Shown here: positions 1 to 7,077 of the stretch, one piece after another | Numbering within the stretch: the first letter of the stretch is position 1 | How the letters are laid out: every line of letters begins with the position of its first letter | Assembly: GCF_009881055.1 (NCBI RefSeq) | Contig: NZ_WXFG01000008.1 | Span: 1-64,000, forward strand | DNA from: Peptoclostridium sp. | Lineage (GTDB): Bacteria; Bacillota; Clostridia; Peptostreptococcales; Peptostreptococcaceae | Direction of reading: 5' to 3' | DNA: 64,000 nucleotides | Translations under genes and position numbers: made by a program | Notes under the pieces: generated by a model | What the model saw: only the letters and a program-made list of their open reading frames with translations | What the model was told of the DNA's origin: nothing | Database searches by the model: none

Positions 1-26
1 CCCAAAATCGGGTGTATAATGCATTT

Positions 27-61
27 AAGGGACAGATGCTTGTTTTAAGCACCTATCCCTT
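27..61 (-). other. 15-bp hairpin downstream of rsmA
   Basis: The arms 27-41 and 47-61 pair over all 15 positions around a 5-nt loop when read as minus-strand RNA. Two of the pairs are G-U wobbles, and these would be A-C mismatches in plus-strand RNA, so the structure probably acts in the transcript that leaves rsmA. No U-run follows in either direction, so it is not a normal intrinsic terminator. It could be a processing site or belong to the leader of a gene beyond the left edge. Confidence 0.45.
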
Positions 62-119
62 AACTTATACAATAAAACTGCATCAGTTTTTAGAGTTTAC
101 ACAAAATCTGAAACATACC

Positions 120-147
120 CCCGAATTCAGTTTCGGCATTTTTTTTG
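120..147 (+). terminator. Plus-strand intrinsic terminator at left edge
   Basis: A 5-bp stem (CCGAA / TTCGG, 6-nt loop) is followed by C, A and eight T on the plus strand. There is no U-run in the minus direction. It would end a plus-strand transcript coming from outside the window, convergent with rsmA. The stem is short, so the call is tentative. Confidence 0.4.
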
Positions 148-154
148 ACTTTTT

Positions 155-1033
155 TTATGGCCTTGCAGACTCCAAAAAATCATATACTGAGTTGGAGAGG
201 GCTGCAAACTCCTGTATTGTAAGAGTCTCACCCCTTCTTTTTTCATCTATTCCTGCACTCTTTATTACCACAGAGGAGTCGTCCTTTGAGATTCCAAGCT
301 CGGAGCTTGAAATGCAGTTGAGCAGCGTCTTCCTCCTCTTCGAGAAAGAGGCCTTGACCACCCTAAAGAACATATCCCTGTCTTTAACGCTGCATGGCGG
401 CTCATCCAGTAGGTCCAGCCTTATTACAGTGGAGTCCACATTCGGCTGGGGCATGAAAACCGTCTTGGGTACGTTTGCCACTATGCTGGTTTCGCAGTAG
501 AACTGTATTGCCACCGAAAGTGCGCCGTAGTCCTTTGTCGAAGGCTGGGCATTCATCCTGTGGGCGACCTCTTTTTGTATCATCACTACTATTGTCTTTA
601 CAGGAATATTCTCTTCAAGAAATCTCATTATTATAGGCGTAGTTATATAATAAGGAAGATTCGCAACAACTTTGACCCTTTTGCCCTGGAATTTGTCCTC
701 CATCAGCTTTTTTATGTCCAGCTTGAGTATGTCTTCGTTTATTATCTCTACATTTTCCCTGTCCGAGAGAGTCTCCTGGAGTATTGGGATGAGGTTCTTG
801 TCTATCTCTATAGCTACTACCTTCTCGGCTCTCTTTGAAAGCTCCCTTGTGAGCGTTCCTATTCCAGGGCCTACTTCTATGACGCAGTCGCCTTCTTCTA
901 TATTTGCCCCATCTACTATCTTAAGGAGCACATTTGAATCCACCAGGAAATTCTGGCCGAGCGATTTTGAAAACTTGAATCCGTATTTTTGCACTATATC
1001 CTTTGTAACTTTGGGCATCGAAAGCCTGTCCAT
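155..1033 (-). CDS. rsmA: 16S rRNA (adenine1518/1519-N6) dimethyltransferase RsmA (KsgA)
   Basis: The enzyme dimethylates the two adjacent adenines of the 3'-terminal helix 45 loop of 16S rRNA during late 30S assembly. In the 292-residue product I see the family N-terminal QNFL (27-30), the SAM-binding loop VGPGIGT (54-60) and the catalytic motif NLPYYI (125-130). The C-terminal RNA-binding part contains an SKRRKTL stretch. The ATG at 1033 is chosen over an upstream in-frame start because a strong AGGAGG lies just before it, inside the rnmV stop region. rnmV ends only 1 nt upstream, so the pair should be translationally coupled; the rnmV-ksgA order is common in Firmicutes. Confidence 0.96.
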   Translation of the reverse strand: MDRLSMPKVTKDIVQKYGFKFSKSLGQNFLVDSNVLLKIVDGANIEEGDCVIEVGPGIGTLTRELSKRAEKVVAIEIDKNLIPILQETLSDRENVEIINEDILKLDIKKLMEDKFQGKRVKVVANLPYYITTPIIMRFLEENIPVKTIVVMIQKEVAHRMNAQPSTKDYGALSVAIQFYCETSIVANVPKTVFMPQPNVDSTVIRLDLLDEPPCSVKDRDMFFRVVKASFSKRRKTLLNCISSSELGISKDDSSVVIKSAGIDEKRRGETLTIQEFAALSNSVYDFLESARP

Positions 1034-1034
1034 A

Positions 1035-1574
1035 CTACTCCTCCTCGAGCTCACCAAGTGCAAGCTCAAACTCTTCCCTCTTGACTCCATAGCTGTTTAG
1101 CCTGTTTAGAAACTGCTTTGCATTGCCGTAACCTATTCCAAGGAGCGCCCCTAGCCTGTCCCGCCTTCTGGCAGCATTGGAATCTCCGTCCAGGCCCTCT
1201 CTGAGCAGGTCAATTCTTGAAAATTCGCTGCCTGGAGTTTCAAGTTCGCTTCTGACCTTCGCGAGCGCCCTGAGTATGCTCTGCGGCGATGCGTTTTCTA
1301 TTCCGATATCGCCGTTGCACATGGCTTCTTCCCTTGGAAGGAAAGCATGCTTGCAGCCTGGCGCTATTTTCGAGACCCTCTTCCTTATCTTTTCACCTGC
1401 AAAATCAGGGTCCGTAAACACAATTATACCTCTTCTGCTTGCAGCCGCTCTTATTCTCTCTTCAACTCCGCTTGGAAAGCCGAATCCGCCTGTTGCTATA
1501 AGCTCTGCATCCACGGCTCTTCTCACGGCGCATATGTCGGACTTTCCCTCTACAACTATTATTTCCTTTATCAA
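1035..1574 (-). CDS. rnmV: Ribonuclease M5 (5S rRNA maturase)
   Basis: RNase M5 makes the double cut that matures 5S rRNA, using L18-bound precursor as substrate. The 179-residue product has a Toprim domain: the VVEGKSD signature with the catalytic Glu at 9, and the DPD motif at 55-57, followed by the small C-terminal M5 domain. Length is typical of the family. Translation appears to start at a TTG (1574) preceded by GAGGTGG at proper spacing. It has its own promoter and is the first gene of a pair with rsmA. Confidence 0.94.
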   Translation of the reverse strand: MIKEIIVVEGKSDICAVRRAVDAELIATGGFGFPSGVEERIRAAASRRGIIVFTDPDFAGEKIRKRVSKIAPGCKHAFLPREEAMCNGDIGIENASPQSILRALAKVRSELETPGSEFSRIDLLREGLDGDSNAARRRDRLGALLGIGYGNAKQFLNRLNSYGVKREEFELALGELEEE

Positions 1575-1597
1575 AAAACCACCTCATAACATAGAAA

Positions 1598-1619
1598 TGG
1601 AAAGGCCAGAGCCTTTCCA
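1598..1619 (-). other. Hairpin in the rnmV leader
   Basis: A perfect 9-bp inverted repeat (core GGAAAGGC / GCCTTTCC, 4-nt loop) lies between the predicted rnmV transcription start and its ribosome-binding site. It is followed by only a broken U-tract, so it is not a good terminator. It could stabilise the mRNA end, attenuate, or be a processing site. Confidence 0.4.
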
Positions 1620-1639
1620 CATCCGTTTCTATAGAGTTA

Positions 1640-1667
1640 ATTATAACATTTTTGGGCCTTGCATCAA
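1640..1667 (-). promoter_or_regulatory. Sigma-A promoter of rnmV-rsmA
   Basis: On the minus strand TTGATG (1662-1667), 16 bp, then TATAAT (1640-1645), with a TG one base before the -10 (extended -10). It lies directly behind the yabE-like stop codon. Confidence 0.6.
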
Positions 1668-1672
1668 TATTA

Positions 1673-2686
1673 TTATTTTAGTATATAAACCTTTACATTC
1701 CTCTTTCCGAAGCTTCTCGCCTCGCTCAGAGATTCCATATATATGTCAATTCGGTTCCCCTTTATTGCGCTGCCAGTATCCTCTGCAATGCAATAAATTC
1801 CAAGGGGCTCTATGTAGAGCTTTGAACCTAGCGGTATTACTCTTGGGTCTACTGATACTACTCCAGGCCTTACTCGTGTTCCACTTCTTGTTACGCCATA
1901 ATTTCTGTCTCCCGGATTCTTGCCGGTACTTTCATAGCCTGCTGTATATGCGCTGGCTACCATGTTTATTGCGCTTTTAAAGTCCCTTGTTTCTCCCCTT
2001 GATGTGAGCACAAAGCTTTTTGTGCCTCGCTTTACAAGCTCCTCCGCAGGCGCTGAAACTAGCTTTTCGTCAACAACTCTCCTGTCTACTTCAACTCCGT
2101 CTTCAAGGACTACCTCATAAGTTACGCTTTTTTGGCCGGCCTTGCCCTTTTGCACTACCTTTGTTTTGCCCGCCTCGAGAGAGTCATCTCCCACAACGGT
2201 CACCTTGTATGGTATCTCCTTGCTCTCTTGAACCTGCTTCATCTCAATCCTTACTACCTTTACAGATGAGCCCGGCTTCAAGCTGCTCCCAAGCGATGGA
2301 TCAACCTTGTCCTTTTCTCCAAGTTTTATCTTTTGCTGCCTTATGAACTTTTCTACCGTGTCTGCCGCAGTTAAGACTTCATTTGTTTTACCATCGATAC
2401 TGAGCGTGACCTTGAACGCTCTGTAAACTTTTACATCCATTCCGTCTGAAAGTTTTTCATCAAGCGACGGTTTTACCATGTCATTTTTTGAAAGCTTTAC
2501 ACCATTTTCCTTCAAAAGACCCGCTACATCCTTTGAGAAAGTTGATGCTTCGATTTTTTTATCGTCGACTATTATTGTAACCTTCTTGTTGCTCAGGTCA
2601 TATATCCCTATAGAAATCGATAAAAGGAGCACTACTGCCAACACGCATACATGCCATTTTTTCAGCATGTCAAGTCTTGACTTCAT
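1673..2686 (-). CDS. YabE-like secreted cell-wall protein (DUF348, G5 and 3D domains)
   Basis: The protein has 337 residues. Residues 12-30 form one hydrophobic helix (signal peptide or membrane anchor). Two DUF348-type repeats follow (about 35-75 and 92-132), then a G5 domain (about 147-228) and a C-terminal 3D domain (about 240-337). The 3D aspartates are visible at 280 (VDPRVIP), 303 (AEDTG) and 314 (NRIDIY). Proteins of this build are Rpf/MltA-like, with the 3D domain thought to act as a lytic transglycosylase on peptidoglycan. A relative sits upstream of rnmV-ksgA in Bacillus subtilis. The start has a near-perfect AGGAGGTGAT. The domain assignment is firm; the enzymatic activity is inferred. 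Confidence 0.88.
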   Translation of the reverse strand: MKSRLDMLKKWHVCVLAVVLLLSISIGIYDLSNKKVTIIVDDKKIEASTFSKDVAGLLKENGVKLSKNDMVKPSLDEKLSDGMDVKVYRAFKVTLSIDGKTNEVLTAADTVEKFIRQQKIKLGEKDKVDPSLGSSLKPGSSVKVVRIEMKQVQESKEIPYKVTVVGDDSLEAGKTKVVQKGKAGQKSVTYEVVLEDGVEVDRRVVDEKLVSAPAEELVKRGTKSFVLTSRGETRDFKSAINMVASAYTAGYESTGKNPGDRNYGVTRSGTRVRPGVVSVDPRVIPLGSKLYIEPLGIYCIAEDTGSAIKGNRIDIYMESLSEARSFGKRNVKVYILK

Positions 2687-2718
2687 ATAATCACCTCCTG
2701 ATATATAGGCCTTGACTC

Positions 2719-2747
2719 ATTTTATTTCATTTTTGATAGCTTGTCAA
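2719..2747 (-). promoter_or_regulatory. Sigma-A promoter of the yabE-like gene
   Basis: TTGACA (2742-2747), exactly 17 bp, TAAAAT (2719-2724) on the minus strand, about 30 bp before the start codon. Its -35 is only 8 bp from the start of the divergent plus-strand promoter element. Confidence 0.8.
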
Positions 2748-2755
2748 ATCGAAAT

Positions 2756-2786
2756 GTTTTTTTATTTTTCAAAATGTGGGTATAAT
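2756..2786 (+). promoter_or_regulatory. Sigma-B-like promoter (overlapping a TATAAT) of the first stress-type gene
   Basis: GTTTTT (2756-2761) and GGGTAT (2778-2783) match the general-stress sigma-B pattern (GTTT ... GGGTAT), although the 16-bp spacer is slightly longer than usual. The same bases also give TATAAT (2781-2786) without a good sigma-A -35, so a housekeeping promoter is possible. Confidence 0.45.
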
Positions 2787-2820
2787 TATCATACATCAAC
2801 ACTTAAAGGGGGTATGCTCT

Positions 2821-3291
2821 ATGCCACAAATTTTAGCTTTTTTCGACGATTCACAAAAGGCCTACAAATGTCTTGCCGATGTGAAAAAAAATGCTTCTGT
2901 AAATACGCTTTCATATACAGTCGCTAAAAATGAGTATTCAAAGGAAGGAGTTGATAACTCTGGAATACCAGACAACCTCGGCTCAGTTCCAAAAATTGGA
3001 GTCATAGCAGGCCTTGTGCTTGGACTTGTTGTGGCAATGGGGGTTCCCAGCCAGATTTTTTCATCACTTTCCAGTTTTGCAATGATAATAGTCAAGATAA
3101 TAGCCTTTGCGGCTACGGGAGGAATTACCGCCTTTCTTGTAATGGTATACCTTCGCCACTTCAAACAAAAGGAGCACTATGACGTGTCCAGGGGAGGCCT
3201 TATACTCATAGTCGAGAATCCTGGCGATGATAAGGACAAACTTGCCGACATAATCAAAAAATACGAGCCTGAAAAGCTAGCAGTTTATTAA
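2821..3291 (+). CDS. Two-helix membrane protein of general-stress type (paralog 1)
   Basis: I do not recognise a characterised family with certainty. The 156-residue product has a soluble N-terminal alpha/beta part (ILAFFDD at 4-10, KCLADVKK at 16-23), two glycine/alanine-rich hydrophobic segments (about 59-73 and 86-110), and a cytosolic C-terminal stretch with GGLILIVENP (125-134). It resembles GsiB/YflT-like general stress 17M proteins in layout. It is clearly paralogous to the next plus-strand gene, sharing the ILAFFD, KCLA, YTVA and LILIVE blocks and the position of both helices. The start at 2821 is preferred because AAAGGGGG sits 8 nt upstream. It is one of only four plus-strand genes in the window. 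Confidence 0.75.
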   Translation: MPQILAFFDDSQKAYKCLADVKKNASVNTLSYTVAKNEYSKEGVDNSGIPDNLGSVPKIGVIAGLVLGLVVAMGVPSQIFSSLSSFAMIIVKIIAFAATGGITAFLVMVYLRHFKQKEHYDVSRGGLILIVENPGDDKDKLADIIKKYEPEKLAVY

Positions 3292-3365
3292 TAAAAGCTA
3301 TATGATGTAATAAGATTTTATACTGCTGTATCGTTTTATTTTTATAATTTTATAATTCTATTAAT

Positions 3366-3390
3366 GTTTCCATTTTGTCATATAGGGTAT
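3366..3390 (+). promoter_or_regulatory. Sigma-B-like promoter of the second stress-type gene
   Basis: GTTTCC (3366-3371), 13 bp, GGGTAT (3385-3390). Both the hexamers and the spacing fit the general-stress sigma-B consensus, and no good sigma-A pair is seen nearby. The start codon lies 44 bp downstream. Confidence 0.55.
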
Positions 3391-3434
3391 ATTTTTGAAA
3401 TGTGGGAGATATAAAAAGATAGGGGGAAAATTAT

Positions 3435-3911
3435 ATGGCCAATATGTCGAACATCTTAGCATTCTTTGATGAACCAGAAAAAGCATCAAAGTGCCTGGCA
3501 GAAATTAGAAGGATAGCTTCAAAAGGCGTAAAAGCTTACACTGTTGCTCAGCACGAGTACACAAGAGAGAAAGACGAGATTCAGTTCAAGAAGGATGACA
3601 GAGTCAGAACAGCCACTAAACTCGGAGCAGTAGCTGGAATCGCTGTAGGCGTGCTTGTGGCACTCGGATTCTCACAGGGACTTTTCAAATCAGTACCCGC
3701 TTCCATAATAATACTGCTCATAGCATTTGCAGCCAGCGGAAGCCTTGCAGGATTCCTAGTTGTAAACCACAAGCTAGATGAGAAGGAGAGAATTTCCGAA
3801 GAAGGCAAAAGAGGACAGCTCATACTAATAGTTGAATGTCCTGAAGAAGAGATCGAGAAAATAACTGCTGTTATTGAAAATTTCTCGCCTGCAAAGCTTA
3901 GCACATATTAG
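3435..3911 (+). CDS. Two-helix membrane protein of general-stress type (paralog 2)
   Basis: The product has 158 residues. It repeats the plan of its upstream neighbour: ILAFFDEPEKASKCLAEI (7-24), hydrophobic segments at about 63-79 and 89-110, then LILIVECPEEE (129-139). The middle region is more charged than in paralog 1. AGGGGG lies 8 nt before the ATG. Tandem duplication with separate promoters suggests related, perhaps differently tuned, membrane functions under stress. A hairpin terminator follows. The function is not known from the sequence. Confidence 0.75.
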   Translation: MANMSNILAFFDEPEKASKCLAEIRRIASKGVKAYTVAQHEYTREKDEIQFKKDDRVRTATKLGAVAGIAVGVLVALGFSQGLFKSVPASIIILLIAFAASGSLAGFLVVNHKLDEKERISEEGKRGQLILIVECPEEEIEKITAVIENFSPAKLSTY

Positions 3912-3939
3912 TAGTTTCAATGTGATACTTCATTAAATA

Positions 3940-3998
3940 CCAAAGGGCTGATGCATGCCGACTAGATATGTCGATTTGCAAAAGCCCTTTTTTGTACT
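3940..3998 (+). terminator. Intrinsic terminator, probably bidirectional
   Basis: AAAGGGCT pairs with AGCCCTTT across a loop that itself contains a CGAC / GTCG stem and a TGCA / TGCA pair, and it is followed by a run of T on the plus strand. It separates the stress-type gene from the convergent tatD gene, whose transcript it may also end, though with a weaker U-tract. Confidence 0.7.
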
Positions 3999-4012
3999 TA
4001 TGCTTTAGATTG

Positions 4013-4783
4013 TTATTTTTTAATATTAAAGAAATCAAGCGCATTTTCGCTAGTCTGCTGACACACCCGCTCATAAGACAATCCTCTTATCTGGGCTATC
4101 ATGGCAGCTACATGCTCTACCTTTGTCGGATCGTTGCGCTTTCCCCTGAAAGGAACCGGAGTTAGATATGGAGAGTCAGTCTCTATGAGCATCCGCTCAA
4201 GGGGAATCTCCCTGACAACCTCCGCAGTCTTGTTGTTCCCCTTGAACGTAACAGGCCCTGCTATGGAAATGTGACAGCCCAGCCTTACATATTCCATAGC
4301 CATTTCCTTGCTTCCCGAGTAGCAGTGCAGCACGCAGCCTGTGCCTGGCGCTTTGTGTTTTTTTATTATTGAAAACGTGTCGGCGTGTGCATCACGGTCA
4401 TGTACTATTATTGGCAGTCCAGTCTCGTTTGCAAGCTCGATTTGTCTGATGAAGATATCTTTTTGAACATCCTTTGGAGAAAACTCATAATAGTAGTCAA
4501 GCCCGATCTCGCCTATTGCAACGACCTTGTCACATTTTGCGAGCTCCCTTAGCCTGCTTATGCTGTCCTCATCTGCGCCAGAGGCTTCATGCGGATGTAT
4601 TCCTATGGCCGCATATATGAACTTATACCTTTTTGCAAGCTCTATTGCCTCTAAAGACGAAGGTATGTCGACACCGGGGTTGACTATATACTTTACGTCA
4701 GATTGACTTATTTTTTCAAGTAATTCAGCCCTGTCCTCATCATATTTATCGTCAGTTATATGTGCGTGAGTATCAAAGAGCAA
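4013..4783 (-). CDS. tatD: TatD-family metal-dependent DNase/hydrolase
   Basis: This is a TIM-barrel metallohydrolase of the TatD/YabD family (3'-5' DNase or deoxyribonuclease activity in studied members). Metal ligands are visible: the HxH of DTHAHITD near the N-terminus, Glu in EIGLDYYY, His in PIIVHDRDAH and VLHCYSG, and Asp in ETDSPYLTP. Its 256-residue length is standard. The start is a TTG at 4783 that directly follows the metG stop codon, with GAGGTG upstream inside metG, so translation should be coupled to metG. The metG-tatD pair is conserved near rnmV-ksgA in Firmicutes. Confidence 0.94.
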   Translation of the reverse strand: MLFDTHAHITDDKYDEDRAELLEKISQSDVKYIVNPGVDIPSSLEAIELAKRYKFIYAAIGIHPHEASGADEDSISRLRELAKCDKVVAIGEIGLDYYYEFSPKDVQKDIFIRQIELANETGLPIIVHDRDAHADTFSIIKKHKAPGTGCVLHCYSGSKEMAMEYVRLGCHISIAGPVTFKGNNKTAEVVREIPLERMLIETDSPYLTPVPFRGKRNDPTKVEHVAAMIAQIRGLSYERVCQQTSENALDFFNIKK

Positions 4784-6730
4784 TTAAGACACCTCGCATC
4801 CGCTTTCTATTCCTTCTACGGCCGGCAGCACAAGCTTTGTCTCATCGTCGCTTACCGCAGCGAGTATCATGCCCTGAGAATCCACTCCTCTTAGCTTGAC
4901 TGGCTTGAGGTTGCAAACTACCACAACATGCTTTCCTATAAGCTCCTCTGGCTTGTAGTACTTCGAAATTCCAGAAACTACCTGCCTCTTTTCGCTGCCA
5001 AGCTTTATTTGAAGTACAAGCAGCTTGTCGGCCTTTGGATGCTTCTGGGCGTCCATTATCTCACCCACCCTGAGCTCCAGCTTGCCAAAGTCATCTATAG
5101 TTATTTCTTCCTTGTGCTCTAGCGGCTTTTGCTCTGCCTTTTGCTCCTTTGGCGCGAAAATCTCTTCAAGCGCCGCTATTTCGCTGTCCACGTCAAGTCT
5201 TGGGAACAGTATTTCACCCTTTGAAACGCAAGTGCCGGGAGTTAGCTTGCCGAAGCTTTGCACACTCTCCCATGTCAGAAGCTCCTGTTGAGCGCTGATT
5301 CCAAGCTGCTCGAATATCTTCTTTGAAGTGACATGCATAAGCGGGCTTATAAGCACTCCAACTATCCTTATTGCCTCGGCAAGATTGTAGAGCACCGTAT
5401 CAAGCTCATCCTTCTTGCCCTCATCTTTTGCAAGAGCCCAAGGCATAGTCTCGTCGATATATTTGTTTGTCCTTCTTATGAGCTTCCATATGCTCTCAAG
5501 ACCTTCACTGAACTGCAACTCGTCCATTTGTCCTTCAAATTCCGAATATGCGCGTATAGCCTCGCTTGCAAGCTCGTCATGCACCCCGCCTTTTACCTTC
5601 GGCGATGGGATTGCAGAGTCGCTATACTTTTCTATCATTGTCACCGTTCTGCTTACCAGGTTTCCAAGATCGTTTGCCAGGTCGGAGTTGAGCCTGTTTA
5701 GAAAATTTCTGTTTGTGTAGCTGCCGTCCTTGCCGAATGTGAATTCCCTTAACAGGAAGTACTTGAGCGCATCTATTCCGTATCTTTCTATTAGAGGCTC
5801 CGGATATACTATGTTGCCCTTTGATTTCGACATTTTGTCGTCCCCGAAGAGTATCCAGCCGTGTCCGAATACCTGCTTTGGAAGCGGAACATCAAGAGCC
5901 ATGAGTATCGCCGGCCATATTATAGAATGGAATCTTACTATCTCCTTGCCCACAAGCTGCACATTGGCCGGCCAGTATTTCTGGTACTCACTGTCGTCAT
6001 CAGACATGAATCCAAGGGCGGTTATATAGTTGCAAAGTGCATCAAGCCACACGTATACTACGTGCTTTGAGTCGAATGGAACCTTTATGCCCCAGTCAAA
6101 AGTCGTCCTAGATACGCAAAGGTCCTCCAGATTTTCATTCAGGAAGTTGCTGAGCATCTCATTTTTTCTGGCCTCTGGATAGCAGAACTTCGGATTGCTG
6201 TTAAAGTGCTCTATCAGTCTGTCCTTATAGTCTGAAAGTCTGAAGAAGTATGCCTCTTCCTTTGCAAGTTGAGCTTCCCTCCCGCAGTCGGGACACTTGT
6301 TGCCTTCAAGCAGCTGAGTCTGAGTCCAGAAACTTTCGCAAGGCGTGCAATACCAGCCCTCATACTCGCTCTTGTATATGTCGCCTTTTGCATACAGCTT
6401 TTCGAATATCTTCTGCACTGCTGTCTTGTGCCTCTCTTCTGTAGTTCTTATGAAATCGTCGTAAGATATCTCCATCCTGTTCCAGAGTCTCTTGATATCT
6501 TCAACCATTCCGTCAAGGTATTCCTGCGGTGCCAGACCCTGCGCTTCTGCAGTCTTTTGTATCTTCTGTCCGTGCTCGTCTGTGCCTGTAAGGAACCTAA
6601 CGTCATATCCTGTGAATCTTTTGAACCTGGCTATGGCGTCTGCCGCAACCGTTGTATATGTGTGTCCTATGTGAAGTTTGCCGCTCGGATAGTATATGGG
6701 CGTGGTTACATAAAATGTATTCTTGTTCAT
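4784..6730 (-). CDS. metG: Methionyl-tRNA synthetase
   Basis: The class I synthetase charges tRNA-Met. The 648-residue protein has the HIGH signature (20-23, KLHIGHTY) and TGTDEHG in the Rossmann fold. A zinc-binding insertion with the pairs CTPC and CPDC follows at about 125-150, then KMSKS near residue 300, a helical anticodon domain, and a C-terminal tRNA-binding (EMAP/Trbp111-like) domain from about 545. It therefore has the dimerising long form typical of Firmicutes. AGGAGG precedes the ATG. A T-box riboswitch with a methionine specifier lies upstream, so expression should rise when tRNA-Met is uncharged. tatD follows without a gap. Confidence 0.97.
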   Translation of the reverse strand: MNKNTFYVTTPIYYPSGKLHIGHTYTTVAADAIARFKRFTGYDVRFLTGTDEHGQKIQKTAEAQGLAPQEYLDGMVEDIKRLWNRMEISYDDFIRTTEERHKTAVQKIFEKLYAKGDIYKSEYEGWYCTPCESFWTQTQLLEGNKCPDCGREAQLAKEEAYFFRLSDYKDRLIEHFNSNPKFCYPEARKNEMLSNFLNENLEDLCVSRTTFDWGIKVPFDSKHVVYVWLDALCNYITALGFMSDDDSEYQKYWPANVQLVGKEIVRFHSIIWPAILMALDVPLPKQVFGHGWILFGDDKMSKSKGNIVYPEPLIERYGIDALKYFLLREFTFGKDGSYTNRNFLNRLNSDLANDLGNLVSRTVTMIEKYSDSAIPSPKVKGGVHDELASEAIRAYSEFEGQMDELQFSEGLESIWKLIRRTNKYIDETMPWALAKDEGKKDELDTVLYNLAEAIRIVGVLISPLMHVTSKKIFEQLGISAQQELLTWESVQSFGKLTPGTCVSKGEILFPRLDVDSEIAALEEIFAPKEQKAEQKPLEHKEEITIDDFGKLELRVGEIMDAQKHPKADKLLVLQIKLGSEKRQVVSGISKYYKPEELIGKHVVVVCNLKPVKLRGVDSQGMILAAVSDDETKLVLPAVEGIESGCEVS

Positions 6731-6813
6731 GATTCCCCTCCTATTTAAGTTGACTTAATCACTATTTACCCTAATTCATTCATCGTCAAATTGCATGTTT
6801 TCATTTGTTCAAT

Positions 6814-7050
6814 AAAAAACGCCCCTGAACAACGTCCAGGGGCGAATATTCTCGCGGTACCACCCTAATTTGCCGTTTGGGCAATGCCCAAAGACCTCTT
6901 GCAGGCTATAACGTGCCTTAATCGCTCCACCCTGAATAATCTCAGGCAGAGGGCTCTGGGGCCATCTTCAGCATATCGTTCCTTGCCGGCTTTCACCATC
7001 CCGACTCTCTTATAAAGGTCCTGCCTGCCTACTCTTCCCTTCACAGCCTT
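6814..7050 (-). promoter_or_regulatory. T-box riboswitch (methionine specifier) of metG
   Basis: On the minus strand the leader shows, in order, the stem I elements (AGTA, the AGAGAG bulge, a GGTGAAAG distal loop), the T-box AGGGTGGTACCGCG (complement of 6853-6866) and a terminator stem CGCCCCTG / CAGGGGCG (6820-6844) followed by six U. The specifier is read as ATG at 6963-6965, followed by GCCCC, which is the same following context as in the proS T-box. Uncharged tRNA-Met should stabilise the antiterminator and allow metG-tatD transcription. Confidence 0.93.
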
Positions 7051-7056
7051 TTTATT

Positions 7057-7062
7057 ATTATA
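7057..7062 (-). promoter_or_regulatory. -10 element of the metG promoter
   Basis: TATAAT on the minus strand, just before the T-box leader and overlapping the 3' end of the HAD phosphatase gene. The hexamer 17 bp upstream (TGCTAT) is a poor -35, so the promoter is only partly supported. Confidence 0.4.
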
Positions 7063-7077
7063 GTGCTTTCTAAAATG

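Noticed and set aside
12-500. Plus-strand open frame of 162 codons at the left edge
   Set aside because: It runs antisense through rsmA, has no ribosome-binding site and crosses a terminator-like hairpin.
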